Shown here piece after piece: positions 25,280-34,628 of a stretch of 64,000 nt of DNA. The notes under the pieces were generated by a model. It searched no databases. It was not told the origin of the DNA and worked only from the letters and a program-made list of their open reading frames with translations. The position numbers and the translations under genes are program-made. Numbering within the stretch: the first letter of the stretch is position 1; every line of letters starts with the position of its first letter. The DNA comes from Thermoguttaceae bacterium (GTDB lineage Bacteria; Planctomycetota; Planctomycetia; Pirellulales; Thermoguttaceae), in contig JAFQXE010000018.1 of NCBI GenBank assembly GCA_017407125.1, forward strand, positions 1 through 64,000. Direction: 5' to 3'.

Positions 25280-26734
25280 ATGTCAGCCGACAGTTCCGCT
25301 ATCCGTTCTGACGAATCGCTGTCCAGCGCCGCTCCCGCCGTTGTTCGACTTTCCAGCCGCGACAACCGGGCGCTGACTCGTATTATATTCTGGATGACGC
25401 TGCCGGTGTTCTGCGAACAGATTCTCGGGCTGCTGGTTTCGACGTCCGACTTCCTCATTACAGGCAAGTTTCTGGCGAAAGAGCATTTAGCCGCCGTCTG
25501 TTCTTCCGGGTACGTGGTTTGGGGGATTCAGAGTATATTTACGTTCGTTTCCGTCGGCGCAACGGCGATGGCGGCGCGGTATATTGGCGGCGGCATGCCG
25601 GAGAAAGCCAACCGCGCCATGCATCAGGCGTTTAACGTCGGACTGGCTTTAACCGCGCTGGCGGCTGCGATTTGGCTGGGGTTCTCCCGACAAATCGTCG
25701 CGGGTCTGCAGCTGGAAGGCGAGGCAAGCGCTCTGGCGGCAAAATACCTCTGGATTGTCCTGCCGGCAACGCCGTTGATTATGATAACCTCCGTCGGGAC
25801 GGCGTCTTTGCGCGGGGCGGGCAACATGGCTTGCGGACTGTGGATTATGATTGCCGTCAACGCGGTCAACATTCTCGTTTCGTGGAGTTTGGCGACCGGC
25901 ATTTGCGGAATGCCCAACCTCGGATTTACCGGCGTTGCGCTCGGGACGGCCAGTGGGTTTATCGTCGGCGCGGTTGTAACGCTCGTTCTGGTTTTCCGCG
26001 GCAGTTACGGACTGAAAATCCAATGGCGAATGTTCAAGCCGGACTTCCGCGTGATACGTCAGCTGCTCTGGATCAGCATTCCCGCCGGCGTCGACATGAT
26101 GACCATTATCGGGTGTCAGCTCTGGTTTTTGGGGCTGATTAACTCGCTGGGCGTAACAGCGTCGGCGGTTCACGGGGTTGCTCTGCGCGTGGAATCGTGG
26201 GGATTCGCGCCGTTAAACGCCTTCAGCATGACCGCGACGACCGTTGTCGGGCAGTTCCTCGGGGCGAGAAAGCCGGAGATGTCGATTCGTTCGACGTTTA
26301 TCATCATGGGGCTTGCCATGATCTTTTCCATCTGCGCCTGTTCCGTTTACTACTTTGGCGCGGAGATCACGCCGTACCTGTTTTTGAAGTCGAACCAAAC
26401 CGCGCTGGCAAAAGCCTGCGTCCCGCTGCTGAAACTCATCGCGTTCTGCTCGCCCGCCTGCGTTGTGATGATGACGCTATCCGGCGCCCTTCGCGGCGCT
26501 GGCGACACCCGCGTCCCGATGGTCATTTCCCTCATCGGGTTCCTTTTCGTGAGAATCGTCCTGACGTATCTGCTGGCGTTTGACCAGTTCACCGTCTTCG
26601 GCATGACGTTCCGCGGTCTGAACATGGGCGTAACCGGCGCCTGGATCGGCATGACAACCGACATCACCGTCCGTGCCATCCTGCTCACCTTCCGATTCTT
26701 CCAGGGCGGCTGGAAACGCATTGCGATTGATTGA
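25280..26734 (+). CDS. MATE family multidrug/toxin efflux transporter
   Basis: This 484-residue protein has about twelve hydrophobic helices and the MATE pattern: two homologous six-helix halves, an N-terminal I-F-W-M-T-L-P-V-F-C-E-Q (about 38-49), T-S-D-F-L-I-T-G-K-F-L in place of the usual D-x-x-x-V-G strand, and in each half a G-A-G-x-T or G-A-G-N motif (L-R-G-A-G-N-M about 177; L-R-G-A-G-D-T about 407). MATE exporters use a Na+ or H+ gradient to expel organic cations or toxins. I choose the ATG at 25280 because earlier codons lie in the tRNA and its terminator. No clear Shine-Dalgarno. The substrate cannot be inferred. Confidence 0.9.
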   Translation: MSADSSAIRSDESLSSAAPAVVRLSSRDNRALTRIIFWMTLPVFCEQILGLLVSTSDFLITGKFLAKEHLAAVCSSGYVVWGIQSIFTFVSVGATAMAARYIGGGMPEKANRAMHQAFNVGLALTALAAAIWLGFSRQIVAGLQLEGEASALAAKYLWIVLPATPLIMITSVGTASLRGAGNMACGLWIMIAVNAVNILVSWSLATGICGMPNLGFTGVALGTASGFIVGAVVTLVLVFRGSYGLKIQWRMFKPDFRVIRQLLWISIPAGVDMMTIIGCQLWFLGLINSLGVTASAVHGVALRVESWGFAPLNAFSMTATTVVGQFLGARKPEMSIRSTFIIMGLAMIFSICACSVYYFGAEITPYLFLKSNQTALAKACVPLLKLIAFCSPACVVMMTLSGALRGAGDTRVPMVISLIGFLFVRIVLTYLLAFDQFTVFGMTFRGLNMGVTGAWIGMTTDITVRAILLTFRFFQGGWKRIAID

Positions 26735-26770
26735 GGGATATGTCAACGTGGAATCCATTCCGTAATATCC

Positions 26771-26799
26771 TTGACAAAATCTTTGGAATATAGTAAAAT
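26771..26799 (+). promoter_or_regulatory. Promoter of lemA-TPM
   Basis: TTGACA (26771-26776), 17-base spacer, TAAAAT (26794-26799). A small imperfect hairpin (TGGAAT...ATTCCA, 26808-26836) lies in the leader. Confidence 0.75.
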
Positions 26800-26884
26800 A
26801 TTAATAATGGAATTCAGCAGACGGCTGAGTATTCCATGTTCATTTACGTTTTAACCAGTAAGAGGATTTAGTAGAGGACTCAAT

Positions 26885-27457
26885 ATGAAAGCGTTTTTTC
26901 GTTTTTTAATCGTGTTATTGATAATTGCGGCTATTATTGCTCTGTGCGGGCTGGTTTCCTATAACGGCTTGATTCGTAAAGACGAGACGGTCAGGCAGAC
27001 GTGGAGCGACATCGACGCTCAGCTGCAGCGTCGGGCGGAGCTGATTCCCAATCTGGTGAACACGGTCAAGGGATACGCGGCTCACGAGGAAAAGATTTTT
27101 ACGGAAGTCGCTCAGGCGCGGGAGAATCTCGTCAAGGCGGCGACTCCAGCTGACAAGGCGGCGGCTGACGCGGAACTCAATACCGCTGTTGGACGGCTGC
27201 TGGCGATTTCCGAAAGCTATCCGGAACTCAAGGCGGCGGACGCGTTCGTTCGACTACAGGACGAGCTGGCGGGCACGGAAAACCGTATCGCCGTCGCCCG
27301 AACCCGGTACAACGAAGCCGTCAAGATTTACAACGCGGCAATTCGCGGCATTCCCGGCGTCTATTTTGCCAAGAATCTGGGCTTGGAATCCGCGACGTTT
27401 TACGAAGTCCCCGCGGGGCATGAAGCCGTTCAAGAAGTCCCGGCAGTTCAGTTCTAA
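26885..27457 (+). CDS. lemA: LemA family protein
   Basis: This 190-residue protein has one N-terminal membrane helix (about 5-25) and the LemA helical core: Y-N-G-L-I-R-K-D-E-T-V-R-Q-T-W-S-D-I-D-A-Q-L-Q-R-R-A-E-L-I-P-N-L-V-N-T-V-K-G-Y is split here by the family's conserved R-R-x-x-L-I-P-N-L-V motif (about 55-65), followed by A-R-T-R-Y-N-E-A-V-K-x-Y-N (about 138-150) and the F-P motif region near the end. LemA proteins are membrane-anchored four-helix bundles of unclear role, nearly always next to a TPM-domain gene, as here (13-base gap). The two are expressed from one promoter at 26771. Confidence 0.93.
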   Translation: MKAFFRFLIVLLIIAAIIALCGLVSYNGLIRKDETVRQTWSDIDAQLQRRAELIPNLVNTVKGYAAHEEKIFTEVAQARENLVKAATPADKAAADAELNTAVGRLLAISESYPELKAADAFVRLQDELAGTENRIAVARTRYNEAVKIYNAAIRGIPGVYFAKNLGLESATFYEVPAGHEAVQEVPAVQF

Positions 27458-27470
27458 GGGAAACGTCTGA

Positions 27471-28385
27471 ATGAAACTCGCGTCGACCGTTTCCAGCTTG
27501 TTACATGTCGCTCTGTTTGCGGTGATAGCGCTTTTATCAGCGCCGACAGCAAACGCGGAATTCCAAGTTCCGCCGTTGACGGGTCGCGTTGTCGACGCTG
27601 GCAAGGTTTTCACGGAAGAAGAATCCGCTCAAATTGAAGCGGCGATTCTTCGTCTGGAATCCGCAACCGGCGGGCAGATGGTTGTTGCAACGCTGCCGTC
27701 GCTGGAAGGACTGTCGATTGAAGACGTCGGAATTCGTCTCGGCGACGCGTGGAAAATCGGCAATAAGGGCAAAGATGACGGCGCGATTCTGATTATCGTC
27801 GTCCCTGAACGCAAGATGAGACTGGAAGTCGGTCTTGGCTGGGAAGGTCCGATTAACGACGCCCGCGCCGGCGACGTCATTCGCGGTCTCGCCCCGTTTT
27901 TCAGAGCGAACAAGTACGCAGACGGCGCAGTTTGGGCGGTCGAAAGCGTTCAGCAGTACGTTACCGGCAAAGAGGTCGAACGCACCGTTGCCGTCCCTGC
28001 GTCCGGGAATTCAGATACAGATCAACCAGAATCAAAAAGCGAAAGCCTTCTTTATACAATCCTCGGAGTTTTCTGCTCGCTTCCTCTCTTTGCGCTGCTG
28101 TTTTGGTGCCTTTGGGCGATTTTTGTCTACGCTGTTATCATGCCGATTTGGCTGTTCCTGTATCTGATTTTCGCGTTATGCGGAAAAGAATTGCCGGTCT
28201 TCGATCCTTCCGCGCTGCTGGGCTTGGGTTTCTTAGCCGATTGGGCAGACAGCGGCGGCAGTTCCAGCGGTTCGAGTTCAAGCGGCGGTTCAAGCTATAG
28301 CAGCAGTTCCCATTCGAGTTCCAGCAGCCATTATTCCGGCGGAGGCGGACATTACGGCGGAGGCGGCGCGTCGGGAGGCTGGTAA
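27471..28385 (+). CDS. TPM-domain membrane protein (YgcG type)
   Basis: This 304-residue protein has a signal peptide (about 1-26), a TPM domain (about 32-165: V-P-P-L-T-G-R-V-V-D, E-E-E-S-A-Q-I-E, D-D-G-A-I-L-I-I-V, L-E-V-G-L-G-W-E-G-x-I-N-D, L-A-P-F-F-R), two close hydrophobic segments (about 190-235) and a Ser/Gly-rich tail ending S-G-G-G-G-H-Y-G-G-G-G-A-S-G-G-W, typical of YgcG proteins. TPM proteins include a thylakoid factor for photosystem II repair and bacterial phosphatase-like members; here it is presumably periplasmic and works with LemA in envelope maintenance. Co-transcribed with lemA. Confidence 0.9.
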   Translation: MKLASTVSSLLHVALFAVIALLSAPTANAEFQVPPLTGRVVDAGKVFTEEESAQIEAAILRLESATGGQMVVATLPSLEGLSIEDVGIRLGDAWKIGNKGKDDGAILIIVVPERKMRLEVGLGWEGPINDARAGDVIRGLAPFFRANKYADGAVWAVESVQQYVTGKEVERTVAVPASGNSDTDQPESKSESLLYTILGVFCSLPLFALLFWCLWAIFVYAVIMPIWLFLYLIFALCGKELPVFDPSALLGLGFLADWADSGGSSSGSSSSGGSSYSSSSHSSSSSHYSGGGGHYGGGGASGGW

Positions 28386-28429
28386 GAATTAGTAATTTGC
28401 AATTAGCAATTAGCAATTGCGCAAAGCGC
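28386..28429. repeat. Heptamer array plus core after the TPM gene
   Basis: ATTAGTA/ATTTGCA/ATTAGCA/ATTAGCA units followed by core GCGCAAAGCGC (28419-28429). The 28386-28769 gap holds only repeats and a promoter. Confidence 0.8.
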
Positions 28430-28470
28430 TCATCGTTGGTTGATTGCGGGTCAGTCCGTTCACGGATTTT

Positions 28471-28498
28471 GGCGAGCCGGGGTGCGTAAGCCCCCGGG
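28471..28498. repeat. GGCGAGCC hairpin repeat, G+C-rich variant
   Basis: GGCGAGCC-GGGGTGCGTAAGCCCCCGG; identical variant at 38642. Confidence 0.75.
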
Positions 28499-28535
28499 AA
28501 AATACGGATTTTCACCGATTGTTTTATTGTCTATT

Positions 28536-28565
28536 CTTTGCGTCCTTTGCGTTCTTTGCGGCTAA
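28536..28565. repeat. TTTGCGTYC nonamer array
   Basis: TTCTTTGCG-TCCTTTGCG-TTCTTTGCG-GC: three 9-bp units. Related arrays at 55154-55243 and 59340-59403. Confidence 0.75.
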
Positions 28566-28620
28566 ATAATAAAATAGATAAACCATCTGCAATAATTTCC
28601 GCTCTTTTCTCGCCCGACGC

Positions 28621-28649
28621 TTGACTTTGTCTTTTCAAGGTTGTATATT
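28621..28649 (+). promoter_or_regulatory. Promoter of the glycosidase-like gene
   Basis: TTGACT (28621-28626), 17-base spacer, TATATT (28644-28649). Confidence 0.7.
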
Positions 28650-28712
28650 GATTAATAAGGTCTTAAAATTGGTTTGCCGAATAGCGAGAAATGCATTGCC
28701 ATACAAAAACCT

Positions 28713-28742
28713 CTCGCAACTCGCAACTCGCTACTCGCAACT
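28713..28742. repeat. CTCGCAA heptamer array
   Basis: Four 7-bp units (CTCGCAA, CTCGCAA, CTCGCTA, CTCGCAA) in the 5' leader, between the promoter and the start at 28770. Confidence 0.8.
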
Positions 28743-28769
28743 ATATTCCCCCCAAGGAGAACTGCAATT

Positions 28770-31700
28770 ATGGCGAAACGATTCATTTACCTGCCTTTGT
28801 TATTGGCTTTGTTGGCGGCGTTGGTTCAGACGGCGCTGGCGGCAGAGAATTCCTACATACCGCTCTCGTATACGACGCACACGCTAACGGCGGCTGCGAT
28901 TCAGGTTCAAATCGACCCCGTTGACCTGATAACCCAGCCGGACGTCAAGCAGACGCTGACGTATCGTCTTGCCAACTTCTCGGACGCCCCGGTTGAATGT
29001 CGGCTGACGTTCTCGAGCATTGAAAAGGTGCGAACGCTTCAGCAGTCCGCCGTCGTTACCGTTCCCGCCAACGGGATGGAGGAACGGACGCTTGATTTTG
29101 TTGTTGAGTCCGGCGCGTACTCGGCGCATTATCCGATTCACGTAACAGCATCGTTCCGCGACGGCGAGAAAGACAGAATTCTTGACGCGGTCCGCGTGAT
29201 TGAAACGAAGTTCTCTGCGCCCGCCAAGCCGTATAAGACGACGTCGGTTAAGCTGGGCGGCGTTACGCTCATCGGGAAGTCGTACACCGCGTTTCAGAAT
29301 ATTCTCAACCAACCGATTACGGAGCTGGGTCAAAACTGGATTGGCGGGGGCGCTGACCAAGCGTCCAAGGTTTCCTGCGACATCGTCGACGTCAACGCGG
29401 GAACGACTCGCCGCGGGTTCGCCTGTCATCCGCCGTACGTTCCCAGAGGGGGAAGCCTGTATTTGTCGTTCCCGATGGAACTGCCGGCTGTGACAGACGG
29501 GACGTCGCTGCGTCTGGACTACGCCTGCGCTGTTCGGACGCTGGGGCCAAACGACTACTCCGACGGCGTTACGTTCCGCATCTGGGCGCAGGGCGAATCG
29601 GAGGTCATGCCTAACGATTCCCGCCAAAAGCTGGACGAGTACCATACAACCAGTACCGTCTGGATTGACCGCAGCGTCGACCTGACCCCGTTTGCTGGCA
29701 AGCGGTTCAATTTAATTCTCGAACTCAACCCGGGACCGAAAAACGACACGACTTGCGACGGCTGCTATGTCAGCGGCTTGACGATTAACCGCAGCGAACC
29801 GCAGACGGCAAAAACGAAAGACGACAATCAGAACGCCTCGTATACATTCTCTCTCAACGACGGCTACAGCGCTGTTATCCGACCGGGCGCCAAGGGGCTT
29901 CTGGACGCTCAAATTGAAATCGGCAAGCCGGGCGACGACGCCTCGAAGGTCGTCTTTAACGGCGTCAGCGTTTCTATCGGCGCGCTGAATCTCGACAACG
30001 ACGCCTGTTACGTTCAGCCGGCACAAATCACTTGGGACGAGCAGAACAAACGTCTGACGCACTCTGTTACAATTCTCAACGAGGACGAACGACAGACGGT
30101 TCAGATTGACGCCTACGAGAAGAACGGGATTCTGATTTTTGAACTCCCGCCGTCCAACCCGGCGCGAATCCGGAACTTTTACGTCAAGTCTGCTGACAAG
30201 GCTGCCAGCCGCGTCTATTTCGGGCACGGGTTCGTCGTTAACAATCCCACACAGGCGTTCCAAATCACTCACGGCGGGCACGGTTTGGCGGCAAGTCACG
30301 TTGGGTTTGAATTCGACAACAACACGTCGATTTTGATGTGCTGCCCGGAAGCCCCGGACAAGATGGAAGTCGACCCGATTCAGAAGCGGTACACGCTCAA
30401 CTGCTCTGGCGCATGCCGGCTGGAACTCATTCCCAGTTCCAAAGGCGCGTTTGACGCCGCAGTCGCATTCCGCAAGAACGACCCGTTCCACATTCAGCCG
30501 CCCTCCGGGACGCTGCGAAAACGCGGGCGGTTCGTTATCGACATCTGGGGCGGACGCATTGAAGCTTGCCAGGACAAGCTCGCGCAGTGCGTCGCCTACG
30601 GTGTAACAGACGCGATGTTTATCAAGCACGACTGGCAGCGCTGGGGCTACGACGTCCGCCTGCCCGACATCTGGGGGAAGGACGGCGACGAGTATCTCCT
30701 TGCTCCGGGAATCGGAACGTACGAACAGCTCAAGGCGTTTTCAGAATACTGCGCCAGCGTTGGCATTCCCTTCGCGCTTCACGACAACTACATTGATTAC
30801 TATCCGGACGCAGACGAGTTCGGCTACGATAAAATCACGTTCCACGAAAACGGAAAGCCGCGCCTGGCGTGGATCAACCACGGCGCTCATGCCCAGTCGT
30901 ATCAGTGGCGGCCGGACAAGTTCCACCCGTTCCTGAAACGGAATCTGGAACTTGACAAAAAGTATCTGCCCGCCATGGACGCCTGTTTCGTAGACGTCTT
31001 TTCCTCGATGCCGGTCTTTGATTTTTGGGACGCTGACGGGAACTTCCACCCCAAGGCGGAAACTCGACAAAGCTGGAAGCAATGCTTTGACGAAATCGCG
31101 GACGCGCTGGCTGTTACATTGCCGGACGGCTCCAAAGCGGGAGGAATTACCGTCTCGGAATCCGGCGGGGATTATTTAATCGGAAGCCTTGCCGGGGCGG
31201 ATTGTCAGTGGATGTATCCCGACCCGAAGGGCGGACCGTGGCGAATGAGGGTTCCCTGCCAGTCGTGGGAGCGAACGCCCTGGTTTGCCGCGGTCAACCA
31301 TACCAACTTCTCGCGTCACGGGGCGGGCTACTCGGATCGATTCAACGCTCTGCGCGACTGGAGCCTTCATCATTCCGACAGCGACGACTATATTTCCTCG
31401 GAAATCGTCGGCGCTCTCGACCTGATGGCGTCGCGAAACAACGAGATTTCCGGAACCGTCCGAAAGTATCATCTGGCGCAGCACGTCGCCCGGCGTCTGG
31501 CGGACAAGGAAATCGAAGCCGTCGAGTTTGAAAACGGCAATATCAAGCGTCAGACGCTGACGTGGTCGGACGGAACGAAAACGTTCGTCAACCGCGGTCA
31601 GGAACTCTGGACGGTTGGCAAATACACAATTCCCAAGTACGGATACGTTGTAACAGACGCCAGCGGCGCGCTGCTGTCAGGAATCTACTGCAACCCCGCC

Positions 31701-32525
31701 AACACAGCGGAGATTATCGAATCGTCAACGCGTCCAGACGGCTCTTTCTACGTCAACGGCCGCGGATACTCTCAGGTTGACTTGCTGGCGATTCACCCCG
31801 TTTTGAAATCGGCGCAAATCGTCGACAACGGCAAGGCGGTTCGCGTTCAGGTAGAATGGAACGCATCTCGCCCCGCCCCGAAAGACCTGGCGATTTTCCT
31901 TCATATTTTTGAACCCAAACGTGGATACGGATTCACGCCCGACGGCTGGTACGCTGGCGGTGAATGGCCGACCGTACCAACATCACAGTGGAGAACCGAC
32001 AACGGAGAAACGTTCGTCTACATCGGTCATGAGCATACCTTCCAGCTTCCCGAAGGACTACGCAACGGCGAGTATCACGTCATGGTTGGTCTTTACGATT
32101 CCAATGGCGACAAGCGCCGATACCAGTTGATTGGTCAGTCCGCTCAGGAAACGCGGTATTCTGTCGCGTCGTTTAGAATTCAAAACGGCAAAGCCGTCGG
32201 CGAGATTACGCCCGTCGAGATGGAAGAACCCGCCGAGGACTTCTATCGACTTTGGGCGAATCAGACGCCCGCGTCGGTCAACGGCGTGGAAACGCTCGGC
32301 GCCGTCGTCGTTACACCTACAGACAACGGCTGGGAACTGCTCCCGATTCCGCTGCTGAAGCGATTCACCGTTACGCTCGACGAGTCCGTTCTCGGCAAGA
32401 TCGAATCCGTAACGCTTAACGGCACAAACATCGAACTCACCCGCAAAGACGGCAAAGTTACGTTTGAAGTCGAAGCGAAAGACGCACAGGTGTATAAGGC
32501 AGTAGGCAGTAGACAGATTTTTTAA
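28770..32525 (+). CDS. Large secreted glycoside hydrolase-like protein
   Basis: This 1251-residue protein begins with a signal peptide (about 1-23, ...A-L-A-A) and AAGGAG about 10 bases upstream. Residues 30-580 look like beta-sandwich modules. A TIM-barrel-like catalytic part follows (about 590-920): F-V-I-D-I-W-G-G-R, D-A-M-F-I-K-H-D-W-Q-R-W-G-Y-D, G-I-P-F-A-L-H-D-N-Y-I-D-Y-Y-P, A-C-F-V-D-V-F-S-S-M-P and I-T-V-S-E-S-G-G-D. These strand-end acidic residues resemble GH101-like and DUF5696-type glycosidases, but I cannot fix the family. The C-terminal 300 residues look like carbohydrate-binding modules. It heads a same-strand set with two DUF4838 genes and an oxidoreductase. The last codons lie in a GGCAGTA heptamer repeat. 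Confidence 0.72.
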   Translation: MAKRFIYLPLLLALLAALVQTALAAENSYIPLSYTTHTLTAAAIQVQIDPVDLITQPDVKQTLTYRLANFSDAPVECRLTFSSIEKVRTLQQSAVVTVPANGMEERTLDFVVESGAYSAHYPIHVTASFRDGEKDRILDAVRVIETKFSAPAKPYKTTSVKLGGVTLIGKSYTAFQNILNQPITELGQNWIGGGADQASKVSCDIVDVNAGTTRRGFACHPPYVPRGGSLYLSFPMELPAVTDGTSLRLDYACAVRTLGPNDYSDGVTFRIWAQGESEVMPNDSRQKLDEYHTTSTVWIDRSVDLTPFAGKRFNLILELNPGPKNDTTCDGCYVSGLTINRSEPQTAKTKDDNQNASYTFSLNDGYSAVIRPGAKGLLDAQIEIGKPGDDASKVVFNGVSVSIGALNLDNDACYVQPAQITWDEQNKRLTHSVTILNEDERQTVQIDAYEKNGILIFELPPSNPARIRNFYVKSADKAASRVYFGHGFVVNNPTQAFQITHGGHGLAASHVGFEFDNNTSILMCCPEAPDKMEVDPIQKRYTLNCSGACRLELIPSSKGAFDAAVAFRKNDPFHIQPPSGTLRKRGRFVIDIWGGRIEACQDKLAQCVAYGVTDAMFIKHDWQRWGYDVRLPDIWGKDGDEYLLAPGIGTYEQLKAFSEYCASVGIPFALHDNYIDYYPDADEFGYDKITFHENGKPRLAWINHGAHAQSYQWRPDKFHPFLKRNLELDKKYLPAMDACFVDVFSSMPVFDFWDADGNFHPKAETRQSWKQCFDEIADALAVTLPDGSKAGGITVSESGGDYLIGSLAGADCQWMYPDPKGGPWRMRVPCQSWERTPWFAAVNHTNFSRHGAGYSDRFNALRDWSLHHSDSDDYISSEIVGALDLMASRNNEISGTVRKYHLAQHVARRLADKEIEAVEFENGNIKRQTLTWSDGTKTFVNRGQELWTVGKYTIPKYGYVVTDASGALLSGIYCNPANTAEIIESSTRPDGSFYVNGRGYSQVDLLAIHPVLKSAQIVDNGKAVRVQVEWNASRPAPKDLAIFLHIFEPKRGYGFTPDGWYAGGEWPTVPTSQWRTDNGETFVYIGHEHTFQLPEGLRNGEYHVMVGLYDSNGDKRRYQLIGQSAQETRYSVASFRIQNGKAVGEITPVEMEEPAEDFYRLWANQTPASVNGVETLGAVVVTPTDNGWELLPIPLLKRFTVTLDESVLGKIESVTLNGTNIELTRKDGKVTFEVEAKDAQVYKAVGSRQIF
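32498..32516. repeat. Short heptamer repeat at a coding end
   Basis: GGCAGTA-GGCAGTA-GACAG within the last codons of the 28770 gene, supplying A-V-G-S-R-Q at the C-terminus. Confidence 0.55.
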
Positions 32526-32608
32526 CACGAAAAACACGAAATAAGCGAAATATTCGAAATTATAATTCTTTCGTATTTTTTCGTTCTTTTCGTGTATTTC
32601 GTGTTTAA
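32526..32608. repeat. Inverted CACGAAA/TTTCGTG array
   Basis: ACACGAAAAACACGAAATAAGCGAAA on the left and TTTCGT...TTTTCGTGTATTTCGTGTTT on the right form a long imperfect hairpin, with T-runs, between two genes of the glycosidase set; a likely attenuator or transcript end. Confidence 0.55.
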
Positions 32609-32657
32609 AACTACTCCGACGAACCAAAACAAACGACATTCAAAAAGGACATTTATC

Positions 32658-34547
32658 ATGAAAAGATTAACATTGATTTTATCGGCGCTCCTGCTTGTAA
32701 CAGCAGCCGCAAACGCTCAAAGCGTTACCTTGACCAACAACAACGAAACGGCGTACACGATTGTTCTGCCGGACGAACCGACGCCGGTTGAAAAGACGGC
32801 AGCGTCTGAACTGCAAAGCTACCTGACGGAAATTACCGGAGTCGCGTTCAAGACGATTTCCGAAAAAGACTTGCCCGCCGGCGCCAAGGCGATTTACGTC
32901 GGCAAGACGAACAAGGCGCTCAAGACGGTAGATTTCTCGACGTTCAAGCTGGACGAGATTTTTATGAAGTCTCTCGACGACGGCTCCATCATTCTTGCGG
33001 GGCACGACCAGCGAGGGACGCTCTATGCGGTCTATACGTTCCTGGAAGACAAGCTCGGCGTTCGCTGGTGGACGGATACGGAATCGACGGTTCCGAAAAC
33101 GCCCAATCTGACCATTGCGCCGCTGGACGTCCGATACGCGCCGAAGCTAACTTATCGGGAAACGTTTTACAGAGTCGCGTTCAGCAACCCGATTTTTGCC
33201 GCGCGCTGTAAAAACAACGGATCTCATTGCATAATATCGCCTGAATACGGCGGACATTGCACGTATCAGTATTTCGTCCATTCGTTTTACAACCTGATTC
33301 CGGGCGAGAAGTACTTCAAAGATCACCCGGACTGGTTCCCGGAAATCAACGGCGTTCGGAAATTCGGTTATCCTGGCTGGGCTGGACAGCCGGCGCCGGT
33401 GAGGGAACTCATAGCGTCTCTCAAGCCGGAACAGGTACATAACGCCGGAACGCAGTTGTGCCTTTCCAACGACGAAATGCGGGCGGAACTGACCAAAAAC
33501 GCTCTGGAAGCCCTGCGGAAGAACCCTAATGCGACGATTATTTCTATAAGCCAAAACGACTGGCACGGGTACTGCGAGTGCGAAAAATGCCGCGCTCTGG
33601 ACGAGGCGGAAGGAACGCACGCCGCGTCGCTAATAAACTTCGTCAACAAGGTTGCGGAAGACATCGAAAAGGAATTCCCCAACGTCTGGGTTGACACGCT
33701 GGCGTATCAGTACACTCGCAAACCGCCCAAGACGATCAAGGCGCGTCACAACGTTATTGTCCGGCTGTGTACGATTGAATGTTCGTTCCTCAAGCCGCTG
33801 ACGGACGTAACAAACAAGGCGCTCAAAGACGACATCGAAGGCTGGGCGAAAATCGCGCCGCATCTGTTTATTTGGGACTACACAACCGACTTCTGGCATT
33901 ATCTTCAGCCGCACCCCAACTTCCGCGTATTGGCGCCAAACATTCGATTTTTCGTCGATAACAACGCTATCGGCGTTTTTGAAGAGGGCGACTACGGCAC
34001 AACCGTCGGCGATTTCGTTCACGCCCGGTCGTGGGTTATCGCTCATCTGCTCTGGAATCCGGATTTGGACGAAAACGCGCTGTGGAACGAATTCTTCGTG
34101 AACTATTACGGATCCAAAGCCGGTTCGATCCTGCTGAAATATATCAATTTTATTCACGACAAAGCCATGGAATCCAACGTCTATTTGCGCTGCTTTATGC
34201 TCAACACCGACCAATGGCTCACACCGGAGGCGTTGAACCAGTCGGGTCAAATCGTCGCCCGGGCGCGTGACGCCGTCAAGGACGACCCGGTTCTCAAACA
34301 TCGCGTAGACGTCGCCCTGCTGTCCTACGACCTGATCTGGGTTCGCAACTACGCCAGAGTCAAACAGACGGTTGAGAAGTCCGGTCAGCCGTTCTACGGC
34401 CCCGAAAATCCCGGCGCGGTTGCCAGAGCCATTATCGACCTGGCGGAAAAAGAAGGCACGTTCCAGTATAAGGAAGGCGGCGGTTCCTGGGCATGGGAAA
34501 ACGAGTTAAAGATACCGCTTAAGAAGATGTATCCAGAAAAAGATTAG
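32658..34547 (+). CDS. Secreted DUF4838 protein, copy 1
   Basis: This 629-residue protein has a signal peptide (about 1-21, ...A-N-A-Q) and AAGGA 8 bases before the ATG. Residues 25-150 look like the alpha/beta N-terminal domain that precedes GH20-type catalytic domains (E-K-T-A-A-S-E-L-Q-x-Y-L-x-x-I-T-G; G-T-L-Y-A-V-Y-T-F-L-E-D-K-L-G-V-R-W-W), and the rest is the DUF4838 barrel with S-I-S-Q-N-D-W-H-G-Y-C-E-C-E-K-C-R (about 296-312), a mark of this family. Such proteins are found near glycosidases in polysaccharide-degrading Planctomycetota and Bacteroidota. The substrate is unknown. A paralog of equal length, roughly four-fifths identical, follows immediately: a tandem duplication. Confidence 0.87.
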   Translation: MKRLTLILSALLLVTAAANAQSVTLTNNNETAYTIVLPDEPTPVEKTAASELQSYLTEITGVAFKTISEKDLPAGAKAIYVGKTNKALKTVDFSTFKLDEIFMKSLDDGSIILAGHDQRGTLYAVYTFLEDKLGVRWWTDTESTVPKTPNLTIAPLDVRYAPKLTYRETFYRVAFSNPIFAARCKNNGSHCIISPEYGGHCTYQYFVHSFYNLIPGEKYFKDHPDWFPEINGVRKFGYPGWAGQPAPVRELIASLKPEQVHNAGTQLCLSNDEMRAELTKNALEALRKNPNATIISISQNDWHGYCECEKCRALDEAEGTHAASLINFVNKVAEDIEKEFPNVWVDTLAYQYTRKPPKTIKARHNVIVRLCTIECSFLKPLTDVTNKALKDDIEGWAKIAPHLFIWDYTTDFWHYLQPHPNFRVLAPNIRFFVDNNAIGVFEEGDYGTTVGDFVHARSWVIAHLLWNPDLDENALWNEFFVNYYGSKAGSILLKYINFIHDKAMESNVYLRCFMLNTDQWLTPEALNQSGQIVARARDAVKDDPVLKHRVDVALLSYDLIWVRNYARVKQTVEKSGQPFYGPENPGAVARAIIDLAEKEGTFQYKEGGGSWAWENELKIPLKKMYPEKD

Positions 34548-34628
34548 CCCTTTTTTCGGCTATCGGAAAGAATTCGTCAATTGGCGGCTATATTGCGCCG
34601 CCTCAACATTCACACAGTTAAAACTATC